DNA from: Corbicula japonica
Lineage: Eukaryota; Mollusca; Bivalvia; Venerida; Cyrenidae
NCBI GenBank assembly: GCA_038501625.1
Contig: JAZAYU010000003.1
Span: 5,408,796-5,472,795 of the forward strand
DNA: 64,000 nucleotides
Direction: 5' to 3'
A model generated the notes under the pieces. It worked only from the letters and a program-made list of their open reading frames with translations. It was not told the DNA's origin and made no database searches. The position numbers were made by a program, and so were the translations under genes. This document shows positions 33,113-43,694 of this stretch, one piece after another (position 1 is the stretch's first letter; each line of letters begins with the position of its first letter).

Positions 33113-33599
33113 GCATTAATAGTTTCATTGTTTGATATTTTCAATTAGCGGCACAAGTTCATTGGGTAAATTTTATTACATACATAACATTTATTATAAT
33201 TACACAAATTTAATAACTAAATGGGGATTTATTTAATGGGTAGTAATGCCAGTGAAGTGTTGTCACTGTGCGTAAGAGATTTTAAACTAGCAAGATAAGG
33301 AACAAAGCACACCTCCAGTTCACGAGCCAATGATAGCAATGAAACCCTGCTAGCACCAACCAACGAATCGTTTATATAATCGCTATACCGATTGTCGAGC
33401 GCAAGTAGCGAGCTAACAAAATTTTTAATTATTCCTATAACTGACATTTCTTTGTGTGGACTCTAACATTCATTGTATGGTCACCGTAGTGGCTTGGTTG
33501 TGGTCTAAAATCACAATCATTGTCCACTAGATGAGAAGAGGCCACCTTGGATTCCAATATCAAATCGTAATTACCAAATTTCGTTGGACACAATTATAT

Positions 33600-33870
33600 A
33601 AAGTATTTCATTCGTCGTTGGATTTCAGTCAATATCGAAATTCGTTGGACAAAATTATCGTCGTTGGATTCCAGTCAATATGAAATTTCGTTGGACACAA
33701 TTATCATTATATTCATATTCGTAGGACCCAATTTCAAATCGTCGTTGATTATTGCATTCGTCGTTGACAAACAAATATATATTGTGTGTGTTTCCTCATA
33801 ATGTGTATTGAACTGAGTATTCCATCGTCGTTGGACCCAATTTCAAATCGTCGTTATCATTGCATTCGTC
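33600..33870. repeat. TCGTTGGA-rich minisatellite in the left arm
   Basis: ATTCGTTGGAC, TCGTCGTTGG and CCAATTTCAAATCGTCGTT recur irregularly. The mirrored CCAACGACGAA motifs lie at 40380-40570. Confidence 0.7.
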
Positions 33871-33876
33871 GTTGAA

Positions 33877-33930
<54 letters not shown>

Positions 33931-33931
<1 letters not shown>

Positions 33932-34310
33932 TAAGAAATGTGGTAAGTTACGGGTCTAATTTCGATATTACACCTTTATGTGAGGTGCTATAAAGTAATG
34001 GGGTATATATGGTACCCCGTAATTTTCAATGCCATTTCTATGCATATTCGGACTTCTTAAGTACGATAAACTTTATTCCCGTAACACGGTTTATTATCGA
34101 AATTTATTTTCGGTCTATAAAAAAAAAACCGAAATTTTTTTTTATCATAAACCAAATTTTTATATTACAGCTTATAGTACTTACAAGGTCAGATAGTGCA
34201 TAGAAATGACATTTAATTAGCGGGGTACCATATATACCCCGTAACTTTTATAGAACCACACATATAGGTATAATATCGAAGTAAGACCCGTAACTTACCA
34301 CATTTCTTAG
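33931..34310 (+). mobile_element. 380-bp MITE with TA flanks (left palindrome arm)
   Basis: CTAAGAAATGTGGTAAGTTA and its complement form the ends, with about 27 bp exact inverted repeat inside TA-rich flanks. The unit also contains GGTACC..TATATACCCC pairs. Possibly a Tc1/mariner-type MITE. Confidence 0.7.
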
Positions 34311-34367
34311 TATATATATACAACCCCTGATTAAGGTTTATTACAGAGACCCCATATCTGACGATAT

Positions 34368-34455
<88 letters not shown>

Positions 34456-34512
34456 ATATCGTCAGATATGGGGTCTCTGTAATAAACCTTAATCAGGGGT
34501 TGTATATATATA

Positions 34513-34891
34513 CTAAGAAATGTGGTAAGTTACGGGTCTTACTTCGATATTATACCTATATGTGTGGTTCTATAAAAGTTACGGGGTATATATGGTACCC
34601 CGCTAATTAAATGTCATTTCTATGCATTATCTGACCTTGTAAGTACTATAAGCTGTAATATAAAAATTTGGTTTATGATAAAAAAAAATTTCGGGTTTTT
34701 TTTTATAGACCGAAAATAAATTTCGATAATAAACCGTGTTACGGGAATAATGTTTATCGTACTTAAGAAGTCCGAATATGCATAGAAATGGCATTGAAAA
34801 TTACGGGGTACCATATATACCCCATTACTTTATAGCACCTCACATAAAGGTGTAATATCGAAATTAGACCCGTAACTTACCACATTTCTTA

Positions 34892-34892
<1 letters not shown>
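34513..34892 (-). mobile_element. 380-bp MITE with TA flanks (right palindrome arm)
   Basis: Inverted second copy of the 33931-34310 unit. The two copies are separated by the mirrored 62-bp segment (CAACCCCTGATTAAGG...) and (TA)39. Confidence 0.7.
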
Positions 34893-34939
<47 letters not shown>

Positions 34940-35900
34940 TGCTCCTCATAAACGTTAAATAAGTCAAACCGCCGATCTACATTAAACTTTGTTTTCATAT
35001 TTGTTGTAATTCTTATTTTAAATTGCTCATTGTGTATGAAATTTCACTTTATTACTATTGCTTCAGTTGCTTTTCTTATGTTCTGTGTTTCATTCTTGGG
35101 TATAATTATTATTCAAGAGATATCAATAAATAAATAACGCCAAGGAGCCTTACGTCGTGGGTAACAGACTTTTTTTTATATAAACAATGGAGATATTGTA
35201 ACATAATTAGCAACTGCAGCGATATCAAGTCGTACTCGATGAACCTGTCAGAGGGTCAGTGTGTCAAGCTTGAACTGGACACACTGCCTGCGGGTAGGGT
35301 CAGCCGGTACAATCACTATATCGGCCTGTTATTGCTATAGTTGCAGATTGTTTATTATTACAATAGTTATATAAACTGGCTTATATATACTGGACTAGCA
35401 AGGCAGTCCAGCGCGGTATTCTTAGGGCGACATTCTAGTAGCCATGCCAGGGCGGCATTCTTAGTTGCTCGTCCGAACGACCTACGACGAGGGCTCTTAG
35501 GCCGACACTCGCCTAAGTTTTTGTTAGTCTTGTTCTTTTTTATGCGGCAATTCCGCGACATTACTCTACCTGCTGACTCGGATCCGGAATTGGTTGAAAC
35601 GCTTATCTCGCAGAAACCTCACAAAAATAGAATGCAAATATTAATTTTCACGATTTTTTCTTGCGATGCTAAGACTATAATAATATACAATATTGCGAAT
35701 AACCATATATTCGTTTTGAGGCCACTTAAGTTTAGTTTTTGCGATGGACAATGCCGAGCATCTGCAATAGTCTGTGTATATGCGGCGCTTGATCAGAAGA
35801 AAACAATATATCAAAAGTTTAAGTTCGTCGATGTTTAGTAGAAATGCTATTCATTGCGACTTAATAAGCATTTGCACTGGTCTTACTGAAATATTTCTTT

Positions 35901-35963
35901 CATGGGATAGGAAATAAAAAAAAACCGGAACTGGTTCATTACCGGAACTGGTTGACAAACTGT
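35901..35963 (-). repeat. R2 dispersed repeat (ACCGGAACTGGTT doublet)
   Basis: CATGGGATAGGAAATAAAAA followed by two ACCGGAACTGGTT units. The inverted copy is at 56313-56380, where it abuts the relic C-terminal exon. Confidence 0.75.
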
Positions 35964-35984
35964 ACATTAGTGACTTTTTTGTGC

Positions 35985-36085
35985 GAAGTTTCATTGAACG
36001 GCATTTTGCTGTTATGGAGATTTTTGATATTTTTTCTTTTTTTATCGATGAACGTGCAAGGAGGAGTGTAGTGGACCCTTAATCT
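35985..36085 (-). repeat. R3 dispersed repeat copy
   Basis: TCATTGAACGGCATTTTGC and TTTTTTATCGATGAACGTG mirror 30398-30505. Confidence 0.6.
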
Positions 36086-36139
36086 GAAAATAAAGTATTG
36101 AAGGTGATATGATCACCGCCATTTGGTCAAAATTGTACT

Positions 36140-36605
36140 TAATGTGTAATAGATGAAAAGGGAACTTTGAAGACCCTCGACCACGACATATATGAAAATA
36201 TTGCAGGCTCGGTTTGATTGAGCCTGTTCATGGGAAGTAATGGAAATGCTTTTTACTGCCCACGCCGCCTAGCCCCGGGTTGAGCGCAACTCAATATTTA
36301 CACCAATAAACAGTACAATTTTGATCCATCCCAAACGATGGTGTGCATATTGCGGTGAACATGGAACTTCCAATGCGGTATTTTCAGATTAATACCATTC
36401 CATGTTCAGCGGCGTATGGTTCCCAGATAAAAGAATTGGTTTGCCCTAAACGAGAAAACAATCGGCGGAACTAAATAGAATAGAATTTTGAGAGGGGATC
36501 TTAGAATAGTAATCTTGCATATCACAGACAACGCCAAAGGCAAAATTAAAAAGCAGGAAGTATATCCCTGGGGGGTGATTGAACAATATCCAAATTTATG
36601 TAAGT
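36140..36605 (-). repeat. R1 dispersed repeat, long copy
   Basis: Starts AATAGATGAAAAGGGAACTT. Contains GGCTCGGTTTGATTGAGCC, GCCCACGCCGCCTAGCCCCG, CATCCCAAACGATGG and AATACCATTCCATGTTCAG. The - strand ORF at 36406-36654 is a repeat shadow. Confidence 0.7.
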
Positions 36606-36760
36606 ATTGAGTTGCGCTCAACCCGGGACTAGGCGCATGGGCGGTAATATGCATTTCTCTTACTGCCTGTTAACATGTTCCATCAAACCGAGCCTGCAAT
36701 ATATTCATGTGTGCCGTGTTCGGTGGCTTTGAAAGTTCTCTTTTCATCTATTGTAACAAT
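36605..36760 (+). repeat. R1 dispersed repeat, short inverted copy
   Basis: ATTGAGTTGCGCTCAACCCG ... CAAACCGAGCCTGCAATAT ... CTTTTCATCTATTGTAAC, directly head-on with the preceding R1 copy. Confidence 0.65.
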
Positions 36761-36764
36761 ATAA

Positions 36765-38720
36765 GTGAATAAAAATAACAAGTCCTTGGTAGATTTTGAG
36801 CAAGCTTTTGATTCTGTTTGGAGGGTAGGACTATGGAAAAAACTACAGAATGAAAATATAAATGGGAAATGTTTGAATCTTATTACAAATATGTATAATA
36901 GCATCAAATCAAAAGTTATCACTTCTGAAGGAGATACGCCATATTTTAATTGCTTAGCAGGTGTAAGACAGGGTGAGAATTTATCCCCTTTTCTGTTTTC
37001 TGTGTTCCTTAATGACCTTGAAAAATATTTACGAGAAAATAATGTAATTGGTATAAACAAAGATACACTGGTAGAAGATGCACATATGTACTTGAAGCTT
37101 TTTTTTTATTTTATGCTGACGATACTGTGATTTTTAGTGATAATGAAAATGATTTTCAAAATCCTCTTAATAATTTTAAAAATTACTGCGACTTGTGGAA
37201 ATTGAACATCAATGTTTCTAAAATCAAAATTATGGTCTTCTGTAAAGGGCGATCGACATTAAACAAAGCATTTACTATTGGGGAACATAAATTAGAAGTA
37301 GTAAAAGAGTATAAATGCCTTGGTTTATCCTTTACAAATAGCGGCAGTTTTCTCAAGACTAAAAATCATATAGCCGAACAAGCAAATAAAGCTATGTTTT
37401 CATTATTAAGGAAAATTAAAACGTTATCTTTACCGTATGAGTTGCAAACTGAACTTTTCGAAAAAACGATTAGACCTACAGTACTGTGAACGTTTAAGGT
37501 TACAAACGAAACGCACGATACACGAAAAACGGACGCACGATAAACGATAGACGGACGCACGATACGCGATAGACGGACGCACTATACACGGTATACGCAC
37601 GATACACGATACTGCCGATTCATATAATTTCTGTACGAGATATTTCAAAATGTGAAAATGCTTGAAAATATATAAGATGAATGGTTGAAATTCAATGATT
37701 TAATTGAATATGTAAGTAACTTATTCACGTTGTACGATAAAATTAAAGACACACGATGCACGATACACGATATACGGACGCACGATGCCCGTTAGACGGA
37801 CGCACGATACACGTTAAACGGACGCACGATACACGATAGACGGACGCACGATAGACGCGAATTTTGTAACATTAAACGTTCACAGTACTGTATACTTTTG
37901 TACGGCAGTGAAATATGGGGGCATGGGAATGTCGAAATGTTGGAAAGAATTCAATTAAAGTTCTATAAATATATTGTTAATCTTAAAAAATCCACTCCGT
38001 CGTATATGATCTACTGAGAAACTGGAGTTACCCCCTTAATAGTTCACATAAAAAATATAGTTATATCCTACTGGACGAGAATTATTGAAAATTTTAATAG
38101 CGATAAAAATACAAAACTTGTTTCTAAAATTTATATTACGATTCATGAACTACAGAATCAACATAAAATCAAATCCCAATTAATAGAAAACATAAACAAT
38201 ATCTATGCAGCACTGGTTTCTCTGGTGTATGGTATAGTCAAAATTATATAAATGGAAAATGGTTAATAAAAACAACACTTCAAAAACTTAAAGATATCTT
38301 CATTCAAACTTGGCAAGCAGAAATTAACCAATCATCAGATACAAATTTGTATAAATATATTAAACCAACATTTCGCCGTAGTTTTTATATCGACAAATTA
38401 ACAACGTACGACTGCAAATTTTTTATAGCATTCTTAACGAGAAATCATCGTCTCCCAATTGAAACTGGTCGCTGGCTAAATACACCGCCGAATGAGCGTA
38501 TATGCACCAATTGCAGAGATATCGGTGACGAGTTCCATTATTTATTTAAATGTCCTATATTTACTACCCACTGACAAGTTTTTATTGATAATTATACTAG
38601 ATCAAGACCAAATATGCACAAATTTACGACTTTAATCCAAACAGAAAACGTAACTAAATCAAAAAATCTTAGCAAATTCTGCGCGAAAATAATTACATAC
38701 TTCAAACAAACGTAATAAAC
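36765..38720 (+). mobile_element. LINE reverse-transcriptase copy, 5'-truncated and broken
   Basis: VDFEQAFDSVWRVGLWKKL and [19 protein letters not shown] are RT motifs. YADDT is encoded at 37112-37126, but in a different frame after a poly-T slip at about 37098-37110. Coding continues at 37127-37489, is split by a MITE (37479-37890), resumes with YGSEIWG, has several stops, and ends with a C-terminal LPIETGRW...CxxC-like segment (38347-38574, ICTNCRDIGDEFHYLFKCP). Same family as the - strand copy at 41.1-43.7 kb. Non-functional. Confidence 0.85.
37479..37890. mobile_element. 412-bp MITE with 22-bp minisatellites, inserted in the LINE
   Basis: Ends CAGTACTGTGAACGTTTAA and its complement, flanked by TA (37477-37478 and 37891-37892). 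Removing it reconnects the LINE codons ..RPTVL and LYGSEIWG. The interior has ACGGACGCACGATACACGAT-type repeats of about 22 bp on both sides of a unique centre, in direct orientation. Confidence 0.88.
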
Positions 38721-39050
38721 ATCTACTTAGTCATTTTCTTTGAATTAGAACTTGGAATATATGTTTATTTATTTATTATTATTATTACTTTTAAAAATCA
38801 GTCTGTAGCTTTATGCATTTTAAATAAACTGTTGTACTATAAATCTGACAGCAAACGTAACTTTTTTGTTACGCTTGTGATTCTGTTTTATTTTATTGTT
38901 CACATTGAATAAGATACTTATTTAATAATTGACTTCATGTAATTTAAGAAAGTTGAACTGTACAAACAATTAGTTCGCATCCCCAATTCCCTCCTTGCTA
39001 TCTCGTTTTGATTAAGGAAGAACTAGTGGGATGGGAACTGATTGACTTAT

Positions 39051-39207
39051 GATAGATTGATTGATTGATTTGTTTGACTGTGTTTTTTGTATGTTTGTAC
39101 GTATGTTTGATTAATTGATTACGGGAATGATTAATGGATTGATTGATTGATTAATTGATCGGTTGGTTTATTAATTGATTGACTGATTGATTGAATGATT
39201 GATTGTA
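39051..39207 (+). repeat. degenerate (GATT)n/(ATTG)n microsatellite
   Basis: Tens of GATTGATTGATT-type units interrupted by variants. It may be the 3' tail of the + strand LINE. A short related stretch lies at 41076-41106. Confidence 0.75.
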
Positions 39208-39636
39208 GCGTTATGCTACCGAAAGAAGAACACTAACAAAAGTTAAGTGTGAATGTCGGCCTAGGAGCCCCCGTCGTAGGTCGCTCGGACGAGCTTCTAA
39301 GACTGCCGCACTAACATGCGGATACCTCTCTCTGGATAGCAACTGCCTTGCTACTCCAGTTTATATAGGCCAGTTAATATAACTATTGTAATAATAAACA
39401 ATCTGCAACCGTAGCGATAACAAGCCGATATAGTGATTGTACCGGCTGACCCTATCCGCAGGCAGTGTCCAGTGCTAGCTTGCACTGATGACAGGTTCAC
39501 CGAGTACGAACTGATCTGATATCGCTGTAGTTGCTTATTATATTACAATATCTCCATTGTTTATATAAAAAAAATCGAAAAAAAAGTTTGTTACCCACGA
39601 CGTTAGGCTCCTTGGCGTTACTTATTTATTTATATA

Positions 39637-40193
39637 CTCAACAAAAATAAAAAGTACCCACTTTCCTATCTTAAATTTTGTAAAATTTGAAAACGAAAAC
39701 TGAGAATTCTGTATGTGAACAACTTTGCATATCTGTTCTCATGACAAGTAGAAAAAGTGTTCTTGAAAATCTGCAGCCACAACTTAGTTATCTTTCCCTT
39801 TGTTGTAATGAGGGTTTCCAGGAAAAGTCAGTGATTCTTTAAAGTATTCACATTTGTTTGAATTAAATCAATCTTTCCACCTCTTGTGATCATTAAAATC
39901 ACAAAACATTCGTCAACAAAAAATCTAATCCTCCATAAACTAAGCTAGGAAGTCCAACAATTTCCAATTACCTCCCTTTAATTTGAATATGTAATGTTTT
40001 GTAATCCATCATCAATTGTTTTCCGACTGTCCTTTGTTTAGGTCTTGGTATGGAAGATTATGCTTATGAACAATTGAAATTAAAAACAACTGAGATTAAC
40101 CAATTAAACACCGTTCAAAGCGTTCCTGATTCAATGAAAATATGTTAATAGGAATATAAGCATGAATAGCGGATACTTTTTATTTTTGTTCAG
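39637..40193. mobile_element. Tc1-like MITE in the right arm of the large inverted repeat
   Basis: CTCAACAAAAATAAAAAGTA (39637) and TACTTTTTATTTTTGTTCAG (to 40193) are inverted ends flanked by TA. No transposase. It is absent from the mirrored position in the left arm, so it inserted after the inverted repeat formed. Confidence 0.82.
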
Positions 40194-41106
40194 TATATAT
40201 TTAGAATAATAATGGTATTCAAGAAATAAAACATTTTACATAAGAAAAGCAACTGAAGCAATAGTAATCAAGTTGAATTTCATACACAATGAGCAAAATA
40301 ATATGGAAAAAAAGTTTTATGTAGATCGGCGGTTGACGAAATGAAAGTTTATGAGTAACCACACTCAATATATATATATTGTTTCCAACGACGAATGGAA
40401 TACCTTAAAAATTAATCATAGACACAATATATATATATTTGATTCCAACGACGAGTGCAATGATAACGACGATTTGAAATTGGGTCCACGACGATGGAAT
40501 ACACAGTTAAATACTCATTATGAGAAAACACACACAATATATATTTGTTTTCCAACGACGAATTGACGAATGCAACGATTTGAAATTTGAAATTGGAATC
40601 CAAGGTGGCCTCTTCTTATCTAGTGGACAATGATTGTGATTTTAGACCACAGCCAAGCCACTAGGGTGACCACACAATAAATGTTAGAGTCCACACAATG
40701 AAATGTCAGTTATTGGAATAATTAAAATTTTTGTTAGCTCGCTCTTTGCGCACGACCATCCGATCATCGGTATAGTGATTGGTGATTCGCTTGTTGTTTA
40801 TGCAAGCAGGGTTTCATGTGTTTGTGAACTGGAGGTGTGCTTTGTTCCTTATCTAATCAAAATCTCCTCCGCACAATGACAACACTTCACTGGCATTACT
40901 ACACATTAAATAAATCCCCATTTAGTTATTTAATTTTGTGTAATTATAATAAATGTTTGTAATAAAATTTGCCCAAATTAACTCGTGCCGCTAATTGAAA
41001 ATACGAAACAATGAAAACTAATAAAAAACGAGTACGAACTGATCTGATATCGCTGTAGTTGCTAATTATAATACATTGATTGGTTGACTAATTGATTGAT
41101 GAATCA

Positions 41107-41150
41107 ATTCATATCTAACAGAACAGAACAGAACAGAACAGAACAATACT
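41107..41150 (-). repeat. (TGTTC)n tail and 3' end of the - strand LINE
   Basis: Five or so GAACA units then AATACTTTATTCACCCAGG. On the - strand this reads GTGAATAAAGTATTGTTCTG followed by (TTCTG)n, which is a LINE 3' end with AATAAA and a short tandem tail. Confidence 0.7.
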
Positions 41151-43690
41151 TTATTCACCCAGGTACGTGACGTACAACATGGGGTTCATGCATAATAAGT
41201 TCAGAAAATACATATTTTTTTTTCGGTTCCTGTTAATTACAATATATCATATAATTGTAATGTATCATAACAAATTATATAAAGTAAAAGCAAACTATAA
41301 TGTTTAAAGCAGTGGGGTGGGGAAACGGATTGAATGTTTATAACTTAATTCACAAAATAGTTAATGCATTTCTAAATTTACAATTTGTTACTGGTGGTAG
41401 CAGAAAAAAACCCACAAAATAACAACAAAAATACAACAATGAAAACGAGAGTGTGAATAACAATTATAAGATGTGTATATTATACAATAGGAAATACACG
41501 ATTAGCTACGCGCCTGCAAGTTATCCGAAGTCACGTGATATTACCAAAATAGTACAGGTAGAAAGCGTGCGTAAAGGGATTAGCGACACAGGTAGATAAA
41601 TCTGGTTACAGGTGTGGAATATGCATTAGCAATCAGTCAATGAGATTTTTGTCTGGGTCACTAGACGACACAATTACTACGGACAGCGGATTTTACAATC
41701 AATAGGTAGGATTATTATTTTACAAATACTATGTACAGGCATTTTCAAAAGCTACACTAGGCACATGTTAAAATTTATGATATTCAATTTTGTGTATTGA
41801 CAAGTAGAATGTGACATCTGTGGACCCGCGATCAGTATGCATGGCTACAGAGTCATCTAGGGTCTACGATGTTCGTTTTGGTAAATGAAAACCACTAACT
41901 AAATAACCTACAATACAAGTAAGAGAATAGACTATTTTGTAATTAATGAACATTTGATTGAACAGCTAGCATATGGATATTAATGAGCAGGAGGTAATAA
42001 ACATAAGGCATTTCTAAGTGAAAGTGAGTAATCGGGATATACATTTTCACAATCGCATACATTAAAATAACAACAATGGTAACTGTAAAAGTTGTTTGAT
42101 GGCATTGGCATATTTTGAGGGGAGAGTATTATTTGAACTTATCCATAATAACTTTTGCGAATTTTGACACTTGTTTTAGTATGCTGATCGAAGAGGACGA
42201 TATGAGGGACTTAAAGTTGAGATTGTGCGGATGCGCAAGGTAGGTGCCTATATATCGGTCTCTTTCGTTACTAAAGTATTTACACACAAGCAGGTAATGT
42301 TCTTCAGAACCAATTTGTCCGGTCCCACATAAGTTACATAGTCTTTCATTTAATAGTGTTCCGTCATAGCGTCCGGTTTCGATTGGAAGAGAATGGTTTG
42401 CGGTTCTAAACTTGAAGACATAGATATAATCGGCGCGAGATAAAGTTTTAAAATAACCTTCGAATTCATGTTTTTCCTTAAAGTTAAGGTAAGATTGACC
42501 TTTGTTTGATTGCAAGAGTTGCTCGTGCCAGGACTGCTTAAATTGGTCTACCAGTATTTGCTTAACTAGCTTGGAGATATAACATCCAGGATTGATATGT
42601 GCCTGATTAAGCCATAAATCTGGTCGCCCAACCGAGCCTAAAATTTCTTGTATTTTGTTGACCCATTTAAAGTTGGTTTTTCGTTTGGTTTAACATATAT
42701 TTATATATCTGGAACGAGAGTTTTTGCTCTTTGCCTGTCAAAAGGCGGGTCCAAAATGATATCGTACGATATTTTATAGTAATACTTATAGGGTATCGGC
42801 CTAACTCGCCATATAGAAAGTTTAAAGGCGTAGATTTTCTAGCGTTTGTAATTTTTCTTAAGAAGTCGCTGTGAACCTTTTCTAATATATCTAAATTTTC
42901 AACTCCAAATATTTCTGAACCATATGTTAGTATAGGGAGAACGGTGTGATCAAAAAGTTTAATTATTAAGTCGACGGGTAAATCTGCGTTGTTTGCCCTA
43001 GTGAATAGCAAATGCATGGCTTTGGAGGCTTGTTCTACAACATGTTTCCTTGCGCTTAAAAAGGACCCGTTACTTGTAAATGTTACACATAGGTAATGGT
43101 ATTTGTTCGTTATTTCTAGGGTTTCTGTACCAAATTTAAAATTGAAGTTTCTTAGTTGTCTGGCGCCAAATACAATAACTTTCGTTTTATTAATATTTAC
43201 TTTCCGATGACAGTTTTTGCAGTAGTCATTAAAAATGTCAAGGCTTTTCTGAAAATCATCTGCTGTATTGGATACGATAATGGTGTCGTCCGCGTAGAGT
43301 AAGATCAGAAGTTTAAGCCAAAGTGTTACGTCGTCTAGATCGTTAAGCTCTACACCAACGCAACCATTAATGTGCATGCAAGTCTGTAAATCGTTAAGGA
43401 ACAATGAAAAAAGAACAGGAGAAAGATTCTCGCCTTGTCTTACTCCGATTTCGGATAAGAATGGGCTTGATAGCGAGCCGTTATGTGAAATACAAGACTT
43501 TATATTATTGTACATGCTATGTATTACTTTAAAGAAATTACCATTTATGTTGTTTTGCAGCAGTTTATGCCATAAACCTGCCCTCCAGACCTTGTCAAAG
43601 GCCTGAGAAAAGTCTACAAATCCACAGTAGAGTTTTTGCTTCCTTTTTTTAAGAATTTCTATTAGCATGCTTGCTAGTTTATAAGTATGT
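41118..43690 (-). mobile_element. LINE retrotransposon, 5'-truncated, RT partly open
   Basis: An open frame 43668 to 42667 (333 codons) carries [38 protein letters not shown] and YADDT (about residues 125-129), followed by the thumb-like region. A single frame change near 42680-42667 leads into a second ORF (42515-42129) with FRTANHSLPIETGRYD and a CNLCGTGQIGSEEHYLLVC zinc-knuckle-like end. The 3' UTR runs to the (TGTTC)n tail at 41118. The endonuclease and ORF1 are missing. I place it among CR1/Jockey-type LINEs without certainty about the clade. Confidence 0.85.
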
Positions 43691-43694
43691 GTTT

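Larger units (their letters stand above)
33931..34892. repeat. 962-bp palindrome with (TA)39 centre
   Basis: Arms 33931-34372 and 34451-34892 are each 442 bp and mirror each other base by base apart from a few substitutions. The centre 34373-34450 is pure TA, and (TA)n also flanks the outside. Two 64-codon ORFs (34009-34203 + and 34620-34814 -) are mirror copies of the same repeat and differ at three residues. The differences argue against a read-folding artefact. Confidence 0.92.
33113..41033. repeat. large imperfect inverted repeat (arms about 1.3-1.4 kb)
   Basis: The left arm (about 33113-35540) and right arm (about 39218-41033) are inverted copies. Examples: GCCGCTAATTGAAAATA (40988) against TATTTTCAATTAGCGGC (33136); AACGCCAAGGAGCC (35136) against GGCTCCTTGGCGTT (39606); GGTCAGCCGGTACAATCAC (35297) against GTGATTGTACCGGCTGACC (39434). 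The left arm is interrupted by the TA-rich palindrome at 33.9-34.9 kb and the right arm by a MITE at 39637-40193. The spacer holds R1, R2 and R3 copies and a broken LINE. Neither terminus is sharp. It could be a foldback transposon or two inverted copies of one repeat. Confidence 0.65.

Noticed and set aside
34009..34814. Two mirrored 64-codon ORFs (34009-34203 + and 34620-34814 -)
   Set aside because: They are the two arms of a palindrome and consist of low-complexity AT-rich sequence. No domain.
35341..35838. 165-codon ORF as a gene
   Set aside because: Its first half is the inverted-repeat arm (mirrored near 39.25-39.42 kb) and the rest has no family signature. No supporting motif.
31192..36654. 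Similar hydrophobic ORFs at 31192-31461 (+) and 36406-36654 (-)
   Set aside because: They are translations of inverted R1 copies. Stops and frames differ in the 57-kb copy, so they are not a protein family.
33113..41033. LTR retrotransposon
   Set aside because: The long repeats are inverted, not direct, and no gag, protease or integrase is visible between them.
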